Source: Coptis chinensis (taxonomy: Eukaryota > Streptophyta > Magnoliopsida > Ranunculales > Ranunculaceae). Taken from it: DNA of 64,000 bases. Positions within the stretch are counted from its first letter, which is position 1. Every line of letters starts with the position of its first letter. The DNA is taken from the NCBI GenBank assembly GCA_015680905.1, contig CM027378.1:14241001-14305000 (forward strand), in the 5' to 3' direction. Shown here in pieces: positions 36,255 to 51,200 of the stretch. The notes beneath the pieces are model-generated. The model made no database searches. It was not told the DNA's origin and worked only from the letters and a program-made list of their open reading frames with translations. The translations under genes and the position numbers were made by a program.

Positions 36255-39200
36255 ATGGAAGAGTACATAGTCAAAATGGTTCTTCTGGGAGTTGTCTCAT
36301 GGACAGTGGCATTTTTACTAGTTAGAAAGATTTTCCCAAAACTCTCTTTCAATTCTTGCAACCGTATTGTTTCTACAATCCATGCTACTTTGGCTGTTAC
36401 TTTAGCTACTCTCTCTGTTCAAGATTGGAGATGCCCCGCTTGTCCTTTGGCGTCGAGGTCTTCGCATTGGCAGGTTTGTATATTAATCTTCATGTTTTGG
36501 TTTCTTGGTATACTTTGTGATACTAATCTTAGGTTCTTGAACCAATGCAGATGAGCACATTGGCGGTGAGCCTTGCTTATCTCGTATATGATTTGATATG
36601 CTGCCTGTTTGACAAACATGTCGCGCTTGATAACTCTGTTCATCATTTAGTCAGCATCATTGGACTCGGGGCAGGCCTCTTTTATGAAATGGTATGTGTA
36701 CAGAAGCTGCCTGTTTTCTCCTGATACTCACTTAGTTTTGTTAAAAAATAAGGTTGCTTATTGTTTGTAGGGAATAATATTTGTTTTTTAATTGGAAATA
36801 AACTTACAACACAACAAATGTCAAAGTTGTTTATTGATATCGACTTTTTAGTAAGTTGAGCAGATGGAAACCAAATATTAGTGGGTGGTGGAGGGAGAGA
36901 TAGGTGAAATCAATGTTTAGGTGTTAAATGGAGTGTTCTGAGATTTTAATTTGCTTCGAGGAGACCTGGCTTAAGCCGTTGGTTAACTTAGTTTACCTAA
37001 AATCTTAATGATGGCCCTTAACTTTGACTGCTTAAGAACTTGCAAAGATTTTGCATATTGAAGTTATAAGGAAATCCTTATCTTCTAGTGGTGGCAATCA
37101 CTTAAACAAGTCAGACTTCGTAACCATAATTTCTACAACAACAGGCACAAATTCATGGCGAAGACAGCCGACAAATGCCTTACGAACTGGACGTGTATTA
37201 GTCGAAACTTTAAGAGTTCACCAGAAGCAAAATTTTGAATAAGAGAGTAACGTTGAGCTACCTATGGCGCCGTGCTTTTTGCTGTGAGATTTTCATGAAG
37301 TCAAAGTTGGTCTTTGAAGTATAAGTCTCTAGATGATTTCTGTTGTTGATAAATTAGAGAGAGAGATTGATTGGAGAGAATATTTACTTGATTAATTTCT
37401 AAGAAGATTACAAGATGTTTATATAGAGATTACAAGAATCTAAAATAGGAACTAAACTAAAACAGTCGGTGGTGTGGGTTTCTAAACAATACGCGAGGCG
37501 TGGGTCGCGCTCGGGTTGTGCTTTGACAGAGCGCAGGACGACGCGAACCTAGCAGTGGAGACATACGAGCTTTGAATAAAGAAAGAGCCATGATAATAGA
37601 TAATGAATAGGATTCACCAGGGCTGCAAAGATCGGTTGTTTCCAGGAGAGCTGGACTACGAGCACAGAACCTACTAATAGCTGATACATAAAGGCGCACC
37701 GAGCTAATAGAGCTGGAGCAACTTAGACCATTCCTGTCTGGAATGGAGGGAAGGGCAAGCCAACTCACCTTTATTCAACTAGCGGTGCAGGGAAGGAGAA
37801 GAAGCTACTTCACCTAGAAGACTAGTATGTGCCAAAACTAACTTCTATTTATTAGATTAGACTGGATGCGACTATCAGAGCTGCGAACTCCTAGGGTAGG
37901 GTACACAATAAGTTCAGTAAACGCTGGTGTGCCAAGTATGATTTCCAATGCCTTTGTTTGCCGATTCCTTTTCCCCCTTATTTGTGAATCGATCAGGCAG
38001 ACTTTCTCATGTTGTGATCATATCGAGATTGAACCCATTCTGCTTCCTTGAGCTTGGCTCGAGGATTATTATAGTGGGGGGAGACTTCTACCGGCGGAAT
38101 TGCTTCCATACCATATATGAGTGGGGATTAAACGCAGAAGAAGAATCTTATGCTGGGCACGCCACCATTATTGGTATCAACTTATTATTCGATCGAAGAC
38201 AACAGTGAAAGGGGCAGAAGCGAATTGAGTCCAAATAGCTACTAAGCTTGAGACTGCAGCAGCTTTCCTGTGGTCATGTTTGAATCCGAACTAGCTGGAG
38301 ATTCGCACATGACTCTACGCAATTTCATAATGAAAAAAGCACCCCCGCCATCTCAGCACTGGAGCTGCTACATGTTTGTGATAACACCCGTCTTGCAAAC
38401 CTCTGCAGCTCAGGAACATGACCGCAGTAGAACTCCCACCATATGTCTGTACAAAACAATGCCTGACTAGACCGGTCTTCTGCTTCCTTCCTAAATCGCT
38501 CATTACCGAAACCCTTTCCTGCCCCCGTTCAGTAAGCCAAGGCCAAGTAGAAAGCTAGTAACTCATAACATCCCTCCTTGCTCTACCTTCCCAACCCCTG
38601 AGTAAGCTCTAGGTTGCGCTGTATCTACTGTTCGCTGGCACGGGTCGCACTCTATTTGTGCTTTGGCAGAGCGCAGGTCGCACTCTCCACTATGACTTGA
38701 AGAACGACTTCTAATACTCCCCCTCAAGTTGGAGAGTGAATATCAAGAACTCCCAACTTGCAAATTAATCTCAGAAATGTGTCCTTGCCGAGTGGTTTAG
38801 TGAAGGCGTCAGCCACCTGATCTGAGGATGGAACGAACATAGGAGATAGTAACTTGGCCTGTATCTTGTCGCGTAAAGAAATGACAAATCCATTCAATAA
38901 TGCTTCGTTCGTTCATGAAAAAGCTGGATTTTGAGAGAGATGAAGAGGTCGCTTGATTGTCACAGAACATGGTCATCGGAGAAGGATGAGAGATGCCTAA
39001 GTCAGAGAGAAGATATTTCAACCATTGAAGTTCACATGCCAGAGTAGCCATGGAACGATATTAGAACTTCGGTGAAGAACGGGATCTGATGCTCTGTTTC
39101 TTTGTTTTCCGTGATATAGGGCTAGAATCAAGAAAAGTGCAATAACCACTAGTAGAGACGGCGAGTGTGGGCAACCAAACCCGATCAATCCGAAATCGTA

Positions 39201-42200
39201 AAACCGTAGATGTGTAAAGAACTATTAGCGGATAAGAGAATTCCTTTGTTGATCGAACCTTTAAGGTAAGCGGAGTATCGATGAAAGCGGCATCTAGAGA
39301 TGGAGTCCGTGGAGATTGCGTAAAACGGTGAGATAATTAACGAATAAGTGATATCCGGGCGTGTAATCGTGAGATATAAGAGACGTGATCAAAGCGGTGA
39401 TAGACGGTAGGATCCCGAAGTAATGTGCCATTATCGGTATGGAGGTTGATGTTTTGTTCCATAGGGAATTCGAAAATACGACCACCGATGTGGTACCGCG
39501 AATCGCATTTAATGTCCAAAAGACATTTCGTTGTGTAAGAAATAATCCTTCTTTGGAGCGAGCAACCTCGATACCCAAAAATATTTTTAGGCGTCCCAAG
39601 TCCTTGATATAGAACTTTGCTTCTAAAAATTTCTTCAAGTTCGAATGAGAGAAGGATTGTTTGCTGCGATCGAATGTCATCCACATATACAAGGACAAAT
39701 GTAGAATCGGAACCACAAATATTAGTGAATAGAGAATAGTCGGACTTAGACCGAGTGAAGGCGGCAAATAAGAGTGGTAGATAGTTTGGCAAACCATTGC
39801 CGAAACTCGCTTGAGTCCATATAAGGACTTATTGAAGCGACATATCCTGTTTCTCCCCACGTTTGGTGAATCCGGGAGGTAATGTCATATAAACAGTTTC
39901 ATCCAAATCGCGCGGAGAAAGGTATTGTGGACATCCAAATTAATGAAAGAGTCCAATGTCCGATAGCAGCAATGGAGAGAAGTAATCGAATAGTGACTAG
40001 TTTTGCAACGGGTGCAAAAGTGTCATGATAGTCTTGGCCTTCAATCTGATTGTAACTCTTGGCAACAAGACGAGCTTTGTAATGTTTAATAGAACTATCT
40101 GAATGATATTTAATCTTGAAAACCCATTTACAACCAATAGGCTTATGATAAAAAGATGACGGAACAAGAGTCCATGTGTTATTTTGTTCCAAAGCTGCAA
40201 TTTCAGCAGCCATAGCAGCTCTCCATTTCGGAATTTTGACAGCTTGAGAAAAGGATGTAGGGACAACTGAAGAAAACACTTTAGACAAAAAAGCTCTATA
40301 ACAAGGAGAAAAGTTAGTGTCAGAAACATAAAAAACCATAGGGTATGGAGTGGAAGACCGTATTACCTTAGAGTTCGATTGGAGGAGGTTGGTGAGCGAG
40401 GACCGAAAAAAAGCTGGTGAGAGTAGGACAATGATAATCTTGGATGAGGAGTGGTAGGGGTTGTCGCATTCTAGTAGATCGAGTTGAGGCAGGAGGATTG
40501 AGGTGGGATGGCTGAGGATCTTCCAAAAGGGGGGGTGACGGAGATGGAGTGGAAATATTGTCAGGAAGAAGAGAGCACGGGTCGCGCTCGAGTTGGGCTG
40601 GAGGAGGTCGTGCTCCATCCATTGGAATTACATGAGATGATTGAATGTCGAAGGTTTCATTATGCAGGATAGGTAAAGGGGAAAAACAAAGTGGATGTGA
40701 TGTGATGGGGGGAGATAAATGTTGATAGGGAAATATAGTCTTATGGAAAATCACGTTACGGGAAATATAAATTTTCTTGGAAGATAAATCATAAATGCGA
40801 TAGCCTTTTTGAGCATAAGGATAACTAATGAAGATGTCAGGTTTTCCGCGGTGATCAAACTTATTTTTAATGGAAGTGTTGTAAGCAAAACATAAACAAC
40901 CAAAAACACGAAGATGGGCAAAAGTGGGAGGTGTTGTAAATAGAAGCTCATGAGGTGATTTGTCATTTAACAAGGTGCTAGGAATTTTGTTAATGAGATA
41001 GCCTGCGGTGAGAATGCATTCACCCCAGAAGGATAATAGGAGGTGAGCTTGAAAACATAATGCTCGTGCAACGTTGAGTAAGTAACGATGCTTTCTTTCA
41101 ACAACAACGTTTTATTGGGGAGTAGCAACACAACTACGTTAGTAGATTACCCCATGTTTTGAAAAGAATTGTTGCATGTTATGAGATATAAATTCAGAGC
41201 CATTGTCGGATCGAATGACTTAGATTTCATGAAAATGGTCATCAATGTTCCTATGGTCAGAAATGAGTGAATGTATTGTAGAATGAAATTGAGTATGAAC
41301 CATGGTAAAAAAAGATTGTAAATGCATGGCAGTTTCAAATTTGACAGTCATAAGATAAATTCATGTAGCACGACTAAAATCATCGACAATAGTTAAGAAA
41401 AAACGAGCATTGGAATATGATGGTAAATGAAAAGGACCCCAAATGTCACAATGAATCATTTGAAAAGGTCTAATAGTTTTAATTGAACTATGAGAAAAAG
41501 ATAAACGAGGTTGCTTAGCTTGCGGACATACAGTGCAAGTAACATTATTTGAACTAGAAATGAAAGGAAACTGCTTGGCTAAAATCTGCAAAGGCGTGGA
41601 AGATAAATGTCCTAGGCGATAATGCCATAAATTATTTGTGGTGGAGTTGTGGGATGAGCAAACGGAAGCTAGTTGGAGATGGTAGAGTCCTCCACGTCCC
41701 AATCCAATCTTTTTCTTCATTAATTGGTCCTGAAAAAGGCAAGAATCATTAGTGAACGTAACAGAGATAGGGTGAGACTTGACTAGTTCACTAATGGAAA
41801 GCAAATTAAAATGAAAGGTGGGAACAAACAGAACGTTGTCAAGACGCAAAAGGGGAGAGAGAATGACACTACCAACATGAGTAATTAAATGGTCTGTTCC
41901 ATCTGGAAGTTTAAGAGTAGAATGTGTTAAACAAGTATGATAGTGAGAAAACAGATGTAATGAAGAACAGACATGATTGGTAGCACCAGAGTCAATGATC
42001 CATATGGATTTAGAAAAACACGAGAGATATACCCGTCGGGTTTGCTTGTGGAAGAGGTACTACCAATCAAGCAAACCGAGAAGTTGGTTGATTGTTCTAT
42101 GGAGAAAAGAGGAGAATTGAGTCTATAAAGAACCGAATTAGCCCGAGCAAGCTTGGGTGGATAACCATGCGGTTTGTAGCATGTACCATATGATGTCCAA

Positions 42201-45200
42201 CTTCGGTTACAATGGTTGTAGAATGGGCGAAAGCGCGTGCTTCGCTCAGGTGGCCCTCAGATCCCGAGGCGGCCTTTCGGTGGGTCGCCGGCGAACCACC
42301 GCTACATGTGGAGGTTTAGGCGGACCGATTTCGAAGAAGTCCGTTGGTCTTCCGAAAATGAAAGTACTCGTGGCAATAACGCCCGAGCGAAGGAAGAGAG
42401 AGTGCATGAATCTCTTATTGCTTCTCCTTTTGTCGGATTAAAGAATAAATCTTGGACATACGAGGAAAATAATCCATCAAGAGAATTTGACTGCGGATGG
42501 ATTGAAAACGGGCATCTAGGCCTTGCATGAATTTCATAGAACGACCGTCTTCAACCTCTTTGGCAAAAATAGATGCATGGCCACAAGTACAAGCAAACAT
42601 AGTAGATAAAGAACTTAATTCATCCCAGAAAGATTTAAGTAAAGTGAAATAAACAGATACCGGACGATTGTCTTGCTTGAGAAGAGTGAGAGAATCCTTT
42701 AGTTGAAAAACCTTGGGTGCATTAGTTTGTGAAAAACGATCACCTAGATCATTCCAGATTTCAGATGCAGAGTCGGCAAAGAGGATGCTGCCACGGATAT
42801 CTGGAATAACAGAATTGAGAATCCATGAAGCAACAAGGTCATTGTATCTACCAAATTCATGACCATGGGGATGACATGTCCTAGAGACCAAGGTAACTTA
42901 AGGCACCAGAGAGTGAGAGCATAGGATACGGGCCGCGACACGATGAAGGGCGTTTAGCGATCTTCTTGGGAGGAGAGGGTGGAGATCGTGGAATCGGAAA
43001 CCGTTAGCGATTATGGGAGGAGAGGTGGAGATCGTGGGAATCGAAAAACGGTTAGCGGTTATAAAGTATAAAGAGGCCGAGAAAGAGAAGAAAAAAGAGG
43101 AAAAAGAGAGAGAGGATTTTCGAGGTGAAAAAATCGATCATACATTTGGCGCCGTCGTGAAGTCGCCCGGAGTGACCTACGGTTTAGGGACAAGAAGAGA
43201 TTATAGGATGGCAACGATAGCTAAGAAAGGGAGAGGGAGACCAAAAAGTGAGAGAAAAATCGATGAGGAAGAGGTTCCGAGTGTGGAGTTGGAAGAAACA
43301 CCACGGGAAGGTCAAGAAGACGCTGACGACGGCGGAGGCAACCGGACTCTGCGGGGAAGAAGTAGTGAGATTGAGGGAGGAGAATGAAGATCTTAAGAGA
43401 AAGGAAACTACAACAAAAGGGGGGGACTAGAGAGCGAGAAGAATAGCGAGGTGGGGGACAGAGGCGAGGAAGCCCGAGGGGCCAAGTGGTGATCTTGAGG
43501 GAGGGTCCCACCGCCGAGGTGATCCGGGCAATGATTGAAAGGATAGAAATAAGTCGGGGCGGAAAAGGAAAGCCAAGGGCGGTGAAAGAAGGTGGTGGCG
43601 GACTTAATCGAACCCGCCAGCAGATTCTATTTGGAATTCGGAGGTACCGGAAGAGGTTTTGCAACCGAGGTTCGAAAGCGATATGACGGGAAGGGTGATC
43701 CTGCGGACCACTTACACCACTTTAAGCGGCAGATGCCGCCGCGGCAAGAGAGTAAATATGACGGACTCCGCCGCATGATGTTTCCCGCTACCGAAAGGGG
43801 AGCTTGGATTGGTATTACCGATTGGCGTCAATGAAGTATAAATAAGTTCGAGGAGTTGAACGGGCATTTGTGGACCATTTCATTCATCGAAAACGGAGAG
43901 TAGTGGATATCGCGGACCTCTTCAATGTCAAACGAAAATCCGCCGGACAATCGAGGGAATTTTGTGTAGGTTCAAGGAGGAGACTTTGAGGGTGGAGAAT
44001 TTGGATGAAACACCGCAAGATAATAGCATTCCGGCATGGGTTGAAGCGAAGTACTAGAGTCCACGAATCGTGTCCAAAATCGAGGTCCGCGGCGTTACAT
44101 GCGTTGTATCCAAAGGTCGGTAGTACATAACGTTATGAGGATATCTGCGAGAGAACCGCTAAGGAGCCTAGGAAGGCGGAGAAATCGGTCAGAGTGTAGG
44201 GCGGGGCGACCGGAAAAGACGAGAGGAAAGCCGCGGCCCGGGAGGGATCTTACGGGGGAAGAAACACACAAAGTCGGTAGAGGTCGAGGCATAGCTAGGA
44301 GAGACATTCGTGAGAAAACCATACCGCGATATATAGCGCCAACTCCTTTGAACAAAACTTTAGAGGAGATATTGCCGCTAATCAAAGGAATGCGAGATTT
44401 TGAAGGTCCGAAAAAGCACGCCTAGAGAGTTGGAAGAGAAGCCGTTTTCGCGATACCACCGGATCCAAACCACAAAACCAATGAGGTGTTTCGCGTTCAC
44501 GATGGTTGGTAGAGAGAATGATAGAAAAGGGGTTCTTTGGAGAGTTCATCGTGGAGGCACATCCGGTCAAAAAGCGCCGGCCATGGCGAGGATCCTAGGA
44601 ACCATCAATGTCATCTTTAGTGGGGAAACAATAGGAAGGAATGCTCACGAGGGACAAAGTAAGGAGGGCGTCCAGCCTTACGCCAGATAAATGAGGTCTC
44701 GAAGTATTCCGCGGCGGTTCGGGGAACCACGGAAGGGATGGGAGGATAGAATTCACACCAAAGGATCCGGAAGCGGTAATCTCTCCCGAGGATGCTGCGG
44801 TGATAACAATAGCGATGGGTAACTACATGGTGAAGAAGGTGTTAATAGATCGCGGAAGCTTCGGTTGATTTGTTGTTTAAGCGGTGCGATGGAAGAAATG
44901 AACATTGAGAAGAAAGCAATTGAAGCCCCCCGGACCAATCTGTTTGGATTCAACGGTAGCATGACCGAACCCATAGAAACTGGAGCTACCGGTGACAAAG
45001 AGGTCCCGTGAATCTGTTCACCCGTTTCATGGTCGTGGACTCCACTTCGCAATTTAATGCAATCCTGGAAAAAGATGGATTCACGAGATGAAAGCAATTC
45101 CATCCACCTACTATCAAGTGATCCGTTTCCCAACTAAGGGAGGAATGTATGAGATAAGAGGGGACCAAGTTGCAGCTCAAAGAATACACCAGGTGGTGGT

Positions 45201-48200
45201 TCGAGAATTGATCCGCCAAGACGGATAAGGGGGCGCCCGAAGATGGCGGACCCGAGGCATAGCAATCACAGATCGCGGTAACGGACCCAGAATTGCCGGT
45301 GGGGGCAAAGACAATGGATGAGGTTGAGACATTGAACGTAGGTACTGGGGAAGAAGAGAAATTGGTGTCTATTGGGGCCGATTTGCCGGAGAGTTGGAAA
45401 GCAAAGTTGATCGCCTTTGTTGATGGAGAACAACGATGTTTTCGCGATGGTCCGTAGAGGATCCGGTGGGGCGGATCCGAATTTGCTTGTCACAGGTTGC
45501 ATATGAGAGAAGGGCCAAACCCATCCCAAGCAAAAGATGAGAGGCTTAAAGCCGCGGTATCTGCTTGAGGGATAATGAGAGGAGATACATAGGTTGAAAG
45601 CGGCGGGGATTATTCACAAATGCAAGTTCACGGAATGGCTCTCCAACATTGTCGCGGTTCCAAAAAAAATGGGAAAGTGAGAATGTGTGTGTCGATTTCC
45701 GCGGATGTCAATTTACAATGTCCAAAAGATTGTTACCCGATGCCGCGGATAGATGAGTTGGTGGATCCGGTTGCGGAGTTTAAGTTCTTCTTTTCATGGA
45801 CGCGTCCACGGGTACAATCAGTGTTCATGTATGAGCCGGACCAAGACAAAACCGCGTTTATAGTAGAAGGGGAGTTTACCGTTATACCGAATGCCTTTTG
45901 ATTAAAGAAGAACACCGGGCTACCTTCGTGAGGATAGGAGAAGATGTTTGAGAGCAAAATCGGCGGGGAATGGAAATCTACATAGGCGACATGGTAGAAA
46001 GAGTATGACCAGGAGGAACATCCGGAGGGATTGAAGGAGACGCTCACGATACTACGGAAATACAAATTGATGTTGAACCCTGACAAATGCACCTTTGGGG
46101 TGACGTCGGGAAAGTTTTTGGGTTATATCGTCACATACCGCGGAATAGAAGCAAATCCGGACGGATCGGGGCTTTGGTAGAAATGCAATCGCCCCTGTGA
46201 TGTGAAAGAGGTCCAGAGGTTGGCAGGAAGAATCGCGGCTCTCAACAGGTTCATTTCAAAATCCTTGGACAAGTGTAGACCTCTGTACCTACTCTTGCGG
46301 AAAACAACTGATTTCCAATGGACCGAGGCGTGTGAAAATGCTTTCCAGGAGTTAAAGGTTTATTTAGGAAGAGCCCCTATCTTGTCGCGACCAGGGCAAG
46401 GTGAAAAATTGTATCTATACTTGGGGTGTCGAGTACACGAATCACTCCGTGTTGATAAGGGGTGGTGGACAAAGACAGAGAGGCGGTGTATTTTCGAGCA
46501 AAACCATGTTAGATCACGAAAACCGGATATAGCGGGGATCGAGAAATTTGCTTCGGCTTTGGTTTTCACCTATGAAATTAAAATCGTGCCGATGCTCACT
46601 CAAGGTAGTGGTGGTGACAAACTTGCCACTCAAACGGCCCTCGAAGGCGGACAAGTCGGGAAGAATGTTGAAGTGGGGCAAGAAGTTCGAAGTTCTTACG
46701 ACATAGTACCGTGATCGGACGCCAGAGCGCATTGAAAGCGATGGCAGAATTCCCGCGCAGAATTCCCACCGATGACCACATGGGAGAGAAAATGGTTATG
46801 GAACGAGAGGGCGATCCTAGTCATGACCCATTCGACCGCGGATATGAGGAACGGTGGAGAATTCTTCGCAGATGGCTCGCGACCGACAACCGGAAGTGGA
46901 ATCGGGGTGGTGTTGGTTACACCGCAGAATAACCGGTTAGAGTTGTCGATGAAGTTGGGGTTCGCGCAGCTCAATAATGAAATCGAAAGTCGAGGCGGTG
47001 ATAGCATGGTTGAAATGGCGGCCGATCTCGAGCGAGTGAATTGACGGTGTATTCAGATTCCAACTTGGTAATATGTCAAATGAACGGAGAAGTTTATGGC
47101 CCTGCCCCGTGATGGCAAAATATTTAAAGCGTTACGCAGAAAGGCTAGCAAGTTTACTCGAGATCAAGTTCGCCTCATCCGGGCGCGGTGAAACGCACAC
47201 GCCGACGCCGTTAGCATATGTTCTGCGCGGTGCTTCCGAACCAAGCGGCGAGAGCCGTTGAAATCGAAGTCGAAAGCGAGCCAAGTACATCGGAAGGTGA
47301 AGCGGTTTTGGGAGTCACGAGAAAGAGACAGGTGGATGGAACCCATAAAGAGTTTCCTTTAAGGGTCGAGAGATCGAGGACAAACGGGAGAGAAAGAGAA
47401 TGGAACAGTGTCCCAAAAGATACACTCGATAGATGGTGACCTATACAGACGGAATGTCAACGGACCGTTATTGAAATGTATGGGGCTTAAACAGGCGGAA
47501 GAGGTTTTGAGTGAGATTCATGAGGGGATTGTGGAAGTCATTCTCATGGGTAGACGACGCACATCGATTATTATCTCAAGGGTATTTTTGGCCGCATTAC
47601 GAAGCGAGGCAGACGAACGGAGTATGCAAAGAGATGTGAGAAATGTCAAAGATTCTCACCGCTAATACACGCTCTGGCCGAAGTCTGCATAAGGTGTTTA
47701 GCCCTGGCCTTTTCGCCATGTGGGCACCGGATATCGTTGATCTTCCCTTGCTAGTGGCAAACGAAGGTTCGTGTTGGCGCGACGGATTATTTCACCAAAT
47801 GGGTTGAGGGTGTGGCAATGCAGCGAAAGTTAAAGAGGAGCAAGTCAAGAAATTTCGAAAACGTAATTTGCAGATTTGGCAACGCCGCGATACCATAATC
47901 GCAGATAACGGTACTCGGTTCATTGGGGCAAAATGCACGTGATTTCCTCGAAGCATTCAAGGTGAAGCAAGGATTTTCAGCTCCTTACAATCCGGAGGGA
48001 ATGGTCGAGGCGTAATCCTCTAACAAGACTATAATGGATAATTTGAAGAAAAAAATTAGAGGATCGAAAAGGGGCATGGGCATCGAAGTTGAATCAAAAG
48101 TGCTATGGGCATCAACCAACCACACCTTAACTTCCACTCCAGAGTCGCCATTTGCCATAAAAATGGAGTGGAGGGCGGTGATTCCCGTTGAGATGGTGGA

Positions 48201-51200
48201 GGCGGCGACTAGAACGTGAGCCGTAGAGGAAGGAGTCAATGAAGTTATATTAGTCACGACCAACTTTTACAGAGGAAAGGAGGGATATGGCGCCGCGATC
48301 AAATCGAGGAATACCACGGAGATTGCGAGGAGGAAATATGACAAGAGGGTGAAGCCACGGCGGTTCAATTGGGGACCGCGTTTCGAAAGAGTGACCCGGC
48401 CACACCGTAAAAGAGAAATACGGAAAGTCAGGGCCTAACCGGGAGGGCCATACTAATCGCGGGTCGAAGAAGGGTGCCGGACCTATCGGTTCTGCAGACC
48501 TCGGCGGGGAGGACATCGCGAGACCTTGGAACATAAGAATGTTGAAGAAATTCCATGAGTGATGCTTTGTACAGTGTTATTTAAATTAAAGACAAGCTCT
48601 TAAATCACCAGAGATTATTATTTGAGTGTATGATGATGTTTTGTGTCACACATGTTGTCATTGAATCAAGTGTAATTGAGACCAAAGAATTTGGTGGTAT
48701 AATGGCCGTGAACTCACAATGTAACTTGATCGCGGAGGACGAGATCAAGACAAAAGTATGACTAACCTGGCTGCCCAAAGAAATTTCCGCGCCGATCTGA
48801 GCAAATGAGGGGCGAGCCGCTTCAGCGACGACGAGGTCCAAACCAATCAGGGGGCAAAGTGGCTCCCCAACAGCCTCACACCTACCGTAGAGGCAGGCGG
48901 GACGGGCGAGTCGCAAGGACAACGAGGTCCAAAACCAACTGGGGGCAAACTGAGCTGCCCCCAAACAGCCTCAATGTAGTAGAAACAGCGAAGGGGACGA
49001 GCCGTCTTCGTGGACGATAAGGTCCACAACCAACTGGGGGCAAATTGAGCTGCCCCCAAAGAGCCTCACGACTGTTAGAGATAATGGAGGGGACGAGCCC
49101 TTCGCGGACGACGAGGTCCAAAACCAACTGGGGGCAAATTGAGCTGCCCCAGAATAGCCTCACGGCTGCCAGAGACGATGAGATGGGAAGCCATCTGCGG
49201 ATGCAGAGGTCCAGAACCAAATTTTGGGCAAACTGAGTTGCCCCAAAACTAAATCATCGCAGATAGCCAAGCATAATACAGTTGAGCAAGTTGGTAAAAC
49301 ATATTCCCACATGAAAATATCTGAAATACATCAAGATCGGCAAAGGCATTAGCCCGCTGGGAACACCCAGAAATACGGGACACACATAGTATCCAAAACA
49401 ACAAGAAAATAACAAGAGCGGTATCTGTGGGGAGCCTTCAGAAAATAACAAGTGCGAAAACAAAAGGTATTGAGATGTAAAACAAAGGGCGGAACTCCGA
49501 TCAACGCCCTCGGCGGTGCTTTTTTCGTGAAGGGTGTCCTCGAAAGCATCTCTTTCAAGCGAGCCTTCGATATGTTCACCACCTCATCATTTGCCACGGG
49601 GATTCGCGGAGCTCCTCTTCGAGCGTGGAGGGAAGTAGCAGGAGGCGGCGAGGGAAGAAGTCTCCCAAAGGTGCGAAGCTTCGGCCACCGACGCTTTAGT
49701 TCTCTAGCAATTTTCTTTTCTGCCAGAGCGCGGAAGCGATCAGAGGCAGCTGCCAGGGACCGGTCAAGGGTGGTCTGAGCGGCGGCCTCCATTGCTACCT
49801 TCTCGCTAGTCATTTTAGCCTGAAGGTCCGTTATCTGTTGGCGGAGAGCCCCTTCCGTGGCTTTATGGTCGTTGTGTGACTTGAGGGCCGCGATACGAGA
49901 ATCATCGCGCTCTTTCTCCAGCCTGGCATATCGAGCTTTCTAGCCGTCCTGCCCATGGATCTCCTGCTTTACCGTCTCCAGAGTGTCGAAAGTGTTGGTC
50001 AATCCCCGGATGACATAGCCTACATCCAGGCTTAGCTGAACACAAAGGAACGTTAGATGTGACACAAAGTAAAAACGCAAGGCAAGAGAATCAATATGAG
50101 ACTCACCTTCTCCCACCCAGTGTAGATAGCAACGCGATGGGCGGCAAACGTTCCCGAGTCGCCGTAGGCTTGATCTCGTGGAAGATGGGGGTGAAGAAAA
50201 GAGCGAACCGCCGCAGCGGCAAAGATGTCTAAAGCGAGTCTTTAGTGGTGGCGAGGCGATCCCCGGCCTCAACTTCGGGATGCCACACCAGCCCAACGGG
50301 CAACGCACGCGGGATCCTGCCATGACGGCGTGATGGGACCAACGGCCGTGGAGCCCAGCCGATCGGGCGGATGGGGGTAGCGAGGAGTGGAGGTGTTTCC
50401 AGCAGTCTACATCTCTTGGCGGGTGGCCCTGCTACCCGATTCGGTCCGCTTCATCTTCGTGGTCGCTATCCCACATTTGAGTTTATTGACATCCATGTTC
50501 AGGTGGGCGGAGGGGAGTTAACCGCAAAATCGTCCCTCCTAATCGCCAGCAAAGAAGAATATGGCCGGGGACACCTCACTGGGATGGATGGGTCGAGTAG
50601 CGGTAGAAGGTTTGTTGGACCGGTGAGGCGGCTCTCTTGGGCCTCGGCTTGTGAATGAGAGATCTTCTTGGTGTAGCCCTCTTCTTAGTCTTGGGGGAGA
50701 AGGTTTGGGTAATCTCTCTTTAGGTGGAGCAGACGGTAGAAAGCCTCCTTGGTATGGGCCAAAGTCTTTGTGGTTGGGTCGAGCGAGCCGGAGTGGCTTT
50801 TTCGGGATCAATGCCTAGAAGGACGACCGGTCGTTTCCCAGATCGCGGAGTTTCTGGAAGATTGCGGAGTAGACACCGTTGTAAAGTTGAGAGTGAGAGT
50901 CGAGCCTCCAACCTATGACAAAGAAAGTTAGCGGCGATGTCAAGAACGTAAGAAGAATGAGTAAAAGGACACACCAATCGATCGCCTACACTTACCGCTT
51001 CTTGAGGAAGTGTAAGTGCCTTAGAAAACCTCAGAGGTATGTCCCCGACGAAAGTTCCCTGACACATACAAAGGGTAATGGTGCCACACTTTATCAGAGG
51101 TGGTGATGTGAAGAATGAAAGATTTCTTCCGCGGACGACTACAAAAGGATTGATAGCCTACACCGCCAAACTTGGTACTCTTTTTGATGAAGTAATGGGC

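Noticed and set aside
43221-43664. 147-codon minus-strand frame
   Set aside because: Shadow of the Lys/Glu/Arg-rich gag start of the Tat element on the plus strand.
48605-49236. Several overlapping frames on both strands
   Set aside because: They arise from the 93-bp tandem repeats, which are open in several frames by periodicity.
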